Source of the DNA: Clostridia bacterium
Lineage (GTDB): Bacteria > Bacillota > Clostridia > Oscillospirales > Acutalibacteraceae
NCBI GenBank assembly: GCA_017519685.1
Contig: JAFWRV010000026.1
Location: 1 to 14,575 of the forward strand
Length of the DNA stretch: 14,575 nt
Direction of reading: 5' to 3'
Shown here: positions 12,587-14,575 of the stretch, piece by piece
How positions within the stretch are numbered: position 1 is the first letter of the stretch
Layout: every line of letters begins with the position of its first letter
Made by a program: the position numbers and the translations under genes
Notes under the pieces: model-generated
Database searches by the model: none
The model's input: only the letters and a program-made list of their open reading frames with translations
What the model was told of the DNA's origin: nothing

Positions 12587-13777
12587 ATGCTTGCAATAGG
12601 AATTGATGTTTCCAAATCGAAAAGTGCTGCTGCGATCTTGAATCAGGATGGGTCCGTTCACACAGAGCCGTTTGAGTTCCATCATGATAAGCCAGAAATG
12701 GATACTCTCATTAAATTTATCAAGAATCAGAATCAGTCTGTTACTATCTTGATGGAGAACACAGGCCACTATCACTATCCCGTTCTGAAAGCATTTCAAG
12801 CCGCAGATCTTCCTGTTTGTCTCATTAATCCATATCAAATGAAAAAATACGGCGATATGGAGCTCCGCAAAGCAAAAACAGATAAGAAGGATGCTCTTCG
12901 GATAGCACATTATGCCTTGGAGAAAGGATATTCATTAGTCCCTTATACCCCTATGGATCAGAAATATGAGGATCTGCGTTTCCTTGCAAGGCAATACGAC
13001 CAGCGTATGGGAACCTTAAAGGCAAACAAAACTTTCCTCATTAACCTGTTGGACGAAACTATGCCGGGAATAACCAAAGTGCTATCTTTAACGACCAGAG
13101 ATCCCGAGACAAGTCTTTCAGTGCAGTTTATCAAACGGTTTAAATCCTTTGATCGTATTCGGAAGATGGGCAGAACAAGGTTCCTCGAAAGTTATGATAA
13201 ACTCTCCAGAAAATCTCGAAATCGATGTGCCGGCAGCTGCGGCTTAATCATTTATGAGATGGCTTTGAACAGCATCACAACGCGGGGAGAAAATGAATAT
13301 ACACTCGCCGCTCAGGACCAGTGTGTTGATTTGGTTTCTGAATCACAGAAAGCAGCAGATTCCATCATCCAGAAGATGAAAACATTAGCAGAAACCTTGC
13401 CCGAGTATGAAGTTCTGCGCGCTATGGCGGGTGTTGGTGACCGGCTCGGACCTCTTATTCTGGCAGAAATTGGTGACATTCGTCGTTTTCATAGTGGAAA
13501 AGCTCTCAATGCATACGCAGGAAACGATGCCCCTCCTTATCAATCTGGAATGTTTGAGAGTCACAATCGCCACATATCTAAACGTGGGAATGCGGCTCTC
13601 AGAAAGTATTGTTTTGAAGTCATGCAGGCTCTCAAACTGGCACGACCTCAAGACGATCCTGTCTACCTTTTTCTGGTCAAAAAGGAGCAGGAAGGGAAAC
13701 CGTATAACGTCGCCAAGATGGCTGGTGTTAACAAGTTCCTTCGGATTTACTACGCAAGAGCAATGGAAGTTCTATAA
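12587..13777 (+). CDS. IS110-family DEDD transposase (bridge-RNA recombinase)
   Basis: About 396 residues, normal family length. Numbered from the ATG at 12581: the RuvC-like DEDD domain has Asp9 (AIGIDVSK), Glu59 (TILMENTGHYHYP), Asp101 and Asp104 (AKTDKKDALRIA). The middle, about 130-270, is helical. The C-terminal Tnp domain holds EIGDIRRFHSGKALNAYAG and the catalytic Ser322 in PPYQSG, followed by HISKRGNAALRK. All key residues are present, so it should be active. Start choice: ATG at 12581 directly abuts AAGGA, while ATG at 12587 has 6 nt of spacing and gives MLAIGIDVSK, the usual family start. The gene lies downstream of the bridge RNA on the same strand and would be transcribed with it from the circle-junction promoter. 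Confidence 0.93.
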   Translation: MLAIGIDVSKSKSAAAILNQDGSVHTEPFEFHHDKPEMDTLIKFIKNQNQSVTILMENTGHYHYPVLKAFQAADLPVCLINPYQMKKYGDMELRKAKTDKKDALRIAHYALEKGYSLVPYTPMDQKYEDLRFLARQYDQRMGTLKANKTFLINLLDETMPGITKVLSLTTRDPETSLSVQFIKRFKSFDRIRKMGRTRFLESYDKLSRKSRNRCAGSCGLIIYEMALNSITTRGENEYTLAAQDQCVDLVSESQKAADSIIQKMKTLAETLPEYEVLRAMAGVGDRLGPLILAEIGDIRRFHSGKALNAYAGNDAPPYQSGMFESHNRHISKRGNAALRKYCFEVMQALKLARPQDDPVYLFLVKKEQEGKPYNVAKMAGVNKFLRIYYARAMEVL

Positions 13778-13815
13778 CAATAGCAAATCCGAATCTCATT
13801 ATACATAACTTTTTT

Positions 13816-13885
13816 CAAATCCACAACCATGTGGGTTTTGTTTCTATACTCTTTTTTTTGCTTTCTTAAAGCAAAAAAAATATTT
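13816..13885 (+). terminator. two hairpins ending the transposase transcript
   Basis: First hairpin: 13817-13825 with 13830-13838 (9 bp, one G-T, loop ACCA), followed by TGTTTC. Second: eight T plus GCTTT (13852-13864) pairs perfectly with AAAGC plus eight A (13868-13880), followed by TATTTTT; this one can work on both strands and may shield the element from outside transcription. Confidence 0.7.
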
Positions 13886-13890
13886 TTCTC

Positions 13891-13896
13891 TTGACT
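13891..13896 (+). promoter_or_regulatory. outward -35 box at the IS right end (junction promoter half)
   Basis: TTGACT at 13891-13896. In a circular form the 13 bases to 13909 plus one GATT give a 17-nt spacer before CATAAT at 12353-12358, a complete promoter driving bridge RNA and transposase. In the inserted state the halves are 1.5 kb apart. Confidence 0.7.
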
Positions 13897-14033
13897 TTTT
13901 CATTAGCAAGATTTGTCGATTTGATTATAGCATATTATTATCCGTATTTAAACATCTTTTTGTACTTTCATCCAATAGAAATATTTCAAACTATGAAATG
14001 TCTGTCAGAGAAAAACTGAGAGGAAAACGGTAC

Positions 14034-14057
14034 AAAAACCCCGATACGGTATCGAGG
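14034..14057 (-). terminator. terminator of the WYL regulator gene
   Basis: An 8-bp stem CCCCGATA (14039-14046) with TATCGAGG (14050-14057, one G-T pair), 3-nt loop. On the minus strand it is followed by five T (14038-14034). It lies about 67 bp after the regulator stop. The rest of 13914-14123 shows no gene. Confidence 0.75.
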
Positions 14058-14123
14058 AAAAAGTGCCAGAAACAGCCACTCTTGAAAAACTCAGAAATAA
14101 TCGAGATAATAAATCGCTTATAA

Positions 14124-14575
14124 TTACTCCGTAACTATCTTATTCTCATTCTTTTTCCACTTTGCAAATTCTTCATTCACCCAGTCCGGGCCGGCTATTC
14201 TCAGCTTGCCTGCGAATGTACAGATCCATCCCCAGAACGGCGGGCTTATCTCAACATCAACCTCTGTGCTGTATATCTGCACACCGTCTATAACCTCGGA
14301 TTTTTCTATCTTCTGTTTCTCACCGAATTTATCAAATATGTATTCATAGGCCTCATCGGTGAATTCAAGCGTGACCTTTTCCCTCCGGCCTGTATACATC
14401 CCGAAAACGTCGGTACTGAATTTCTCGGTCTCTGCGATCTTAGCCTCAGCTTCTGCGCTGATGGGTTCGTCGCATACACTTATATCCGATAAACGGTCAA
14501 TTCTCCTTGTGAATACGCCTCTATCCTCGCGGTAAATAATCACATAGTAGTTATCGCTGTGAAATACCAGCGATA
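14124..14575 (-). CDS. WYL-domain transcriptional regulator, 5' end beyond window
   Basis: The frame is open from the window edge (about 149 codons visible) to the stop at 14124. The part before GTG at 14543 is in frame and reads SLVFHSDNYYVIIYREDRGV, so the gene continues beyond the window and GTG is internal. The NYYVIIYRED...FTRRIDRLSDISV block is the core of a WYL domain (ligand-sensing, Sm-like fold), and VEISPPFWGWICTFAGKLRI followed by PDWVNEEFAKW matches the WCX extension. Such proteins usually carry an N-terminal winged helix, which would lie outside the window, and bind DNA in response to ligands. Targets unknown. Followed by a good terminator. Confidence 0.85.
   Translation of the reverse strand, partial: SLVFHSDNYYVIIYREDRGVFTRRIDRLSDISVCDEPISAEAEAKIAETEKFSTDVFGMYTGRREKVTLEFTDEAYEYIFDKFGEKQKIEKSEVIDGVQIYSTEVDVEISPPFWGWICTFAGKLRIAGPDWVNEEFAKWKKNENKIVTE

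Larger units (their letters stand above)
12349..13913 (+). mobile_element. IS110-family insertion sequence, complete
   Basis: A DEDD transposase gene with a 230-bp structured 5' end and a 130-bp 3' end. The boundaries come from the flanks: GATT is present at 12349-12352 and 13910-13913, and joining the flanks through a single GATT restores the palindrome CGACAAATC-CC-GATTTGTCG. The element is 1561 bp plus one shared GATT copy. There are no terminal inverted repeats, as expected for the IS110 group; the apparent CGACAAATC/GATTTGTCG inverted repeat is the split target, not part of the element. Confidence 0.85.

Noticed and set aside
12352..12910. minus-strand frames across the IS 5' end
   Set aside because: They overlap the bridge RNA and the transposase in antisense and have no start signals.
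12338..13918. CGACAAATC/GATTTGTCG as subterminal inverted repeats of an IS1111-type element
   Set aside because: The guide matches and the restored palindrome show these are the two halves of the target; the long structured 5' end is also IS110-type, not IS1111-type.

Overview
The window looks like a Bacillota chromosome of the Clostridia/Oscillospiraceae (Ruminococcus-like) type. This is inferred from the families present (DUF4358 lipoprotein, DUF4315 and DUF3847-like proteins, a MobA/MobL relaxase), strong AGGAGG-type ribosome binding sites, sigma-A promoters and moderate GC. No species marker is present.

Layout. (1) 1-2280: two minus-strand envelope genes, an SGNH-hydrolase lipoprotein (cut by the window edge) and a family-3 acyltransferase with its own promoter and terminator. 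(2) 2306-2692: a perfect consensus sigma-A promoter reading right into two 80-nt tRNA-sized repeat units and then tRNA-Pro(CGG), all three in an exact 102-bp register. (3) 2696 to about 10.1-10.4 kb: a minus-strand mobile-element block next to the tRNA. It holds an excisionase-like HTH protein, a Toprim/RepA-type primase-helicase, a MobA/MobL relaxase, a DUF3847-like gene with no ATG/GTG/TTG start (probably ATT), a hairpin-rich stretch that may hold oriT, a DUF4143-type ATPase under a promoter embedded in a perfect 13-bp inverted repeat, a DUF4315 coiled-coil protein with an unrecognised partner, and a decayed or leader-like stretch. No integrase or recombinase is visible, so the element is defective or continues in a way I cannot see. 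(4) 10.5-12.14 kb: a plus-strand pair, a membrane-anchored transglutaminase-like protein and a DUF4358 lipoprotein. (5) 12.14-12.31 kb: a probable minus-strand structured small RNA with its own promoter and T-run. (6) 12,349-13,913: a complete IS110-family element. (7) 13.9-14.575 kb: a spacer with a terminator and the 3' part of a WYL-domain regulator.

The IS110 element is the strongest result. Its 5' non-coding end folds as a bridge RNA. The two halves of the putative target-binding loop match the two actual chromosomal flanks (8 nt each), which fixes the element boundaries at a shared GATT. Joining the right end to the left end through one GATT would create a TTGACT-17-CATAAT promoter. The insertion split a 9+9-bp palindrome.

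Other points of interest are the tRNA-like repeats co-oriented with tRNA-Pro, the unnamed minus-strand RNA, the ATT-start gene, and the hairpin clusters upstream of the relaxase operon.
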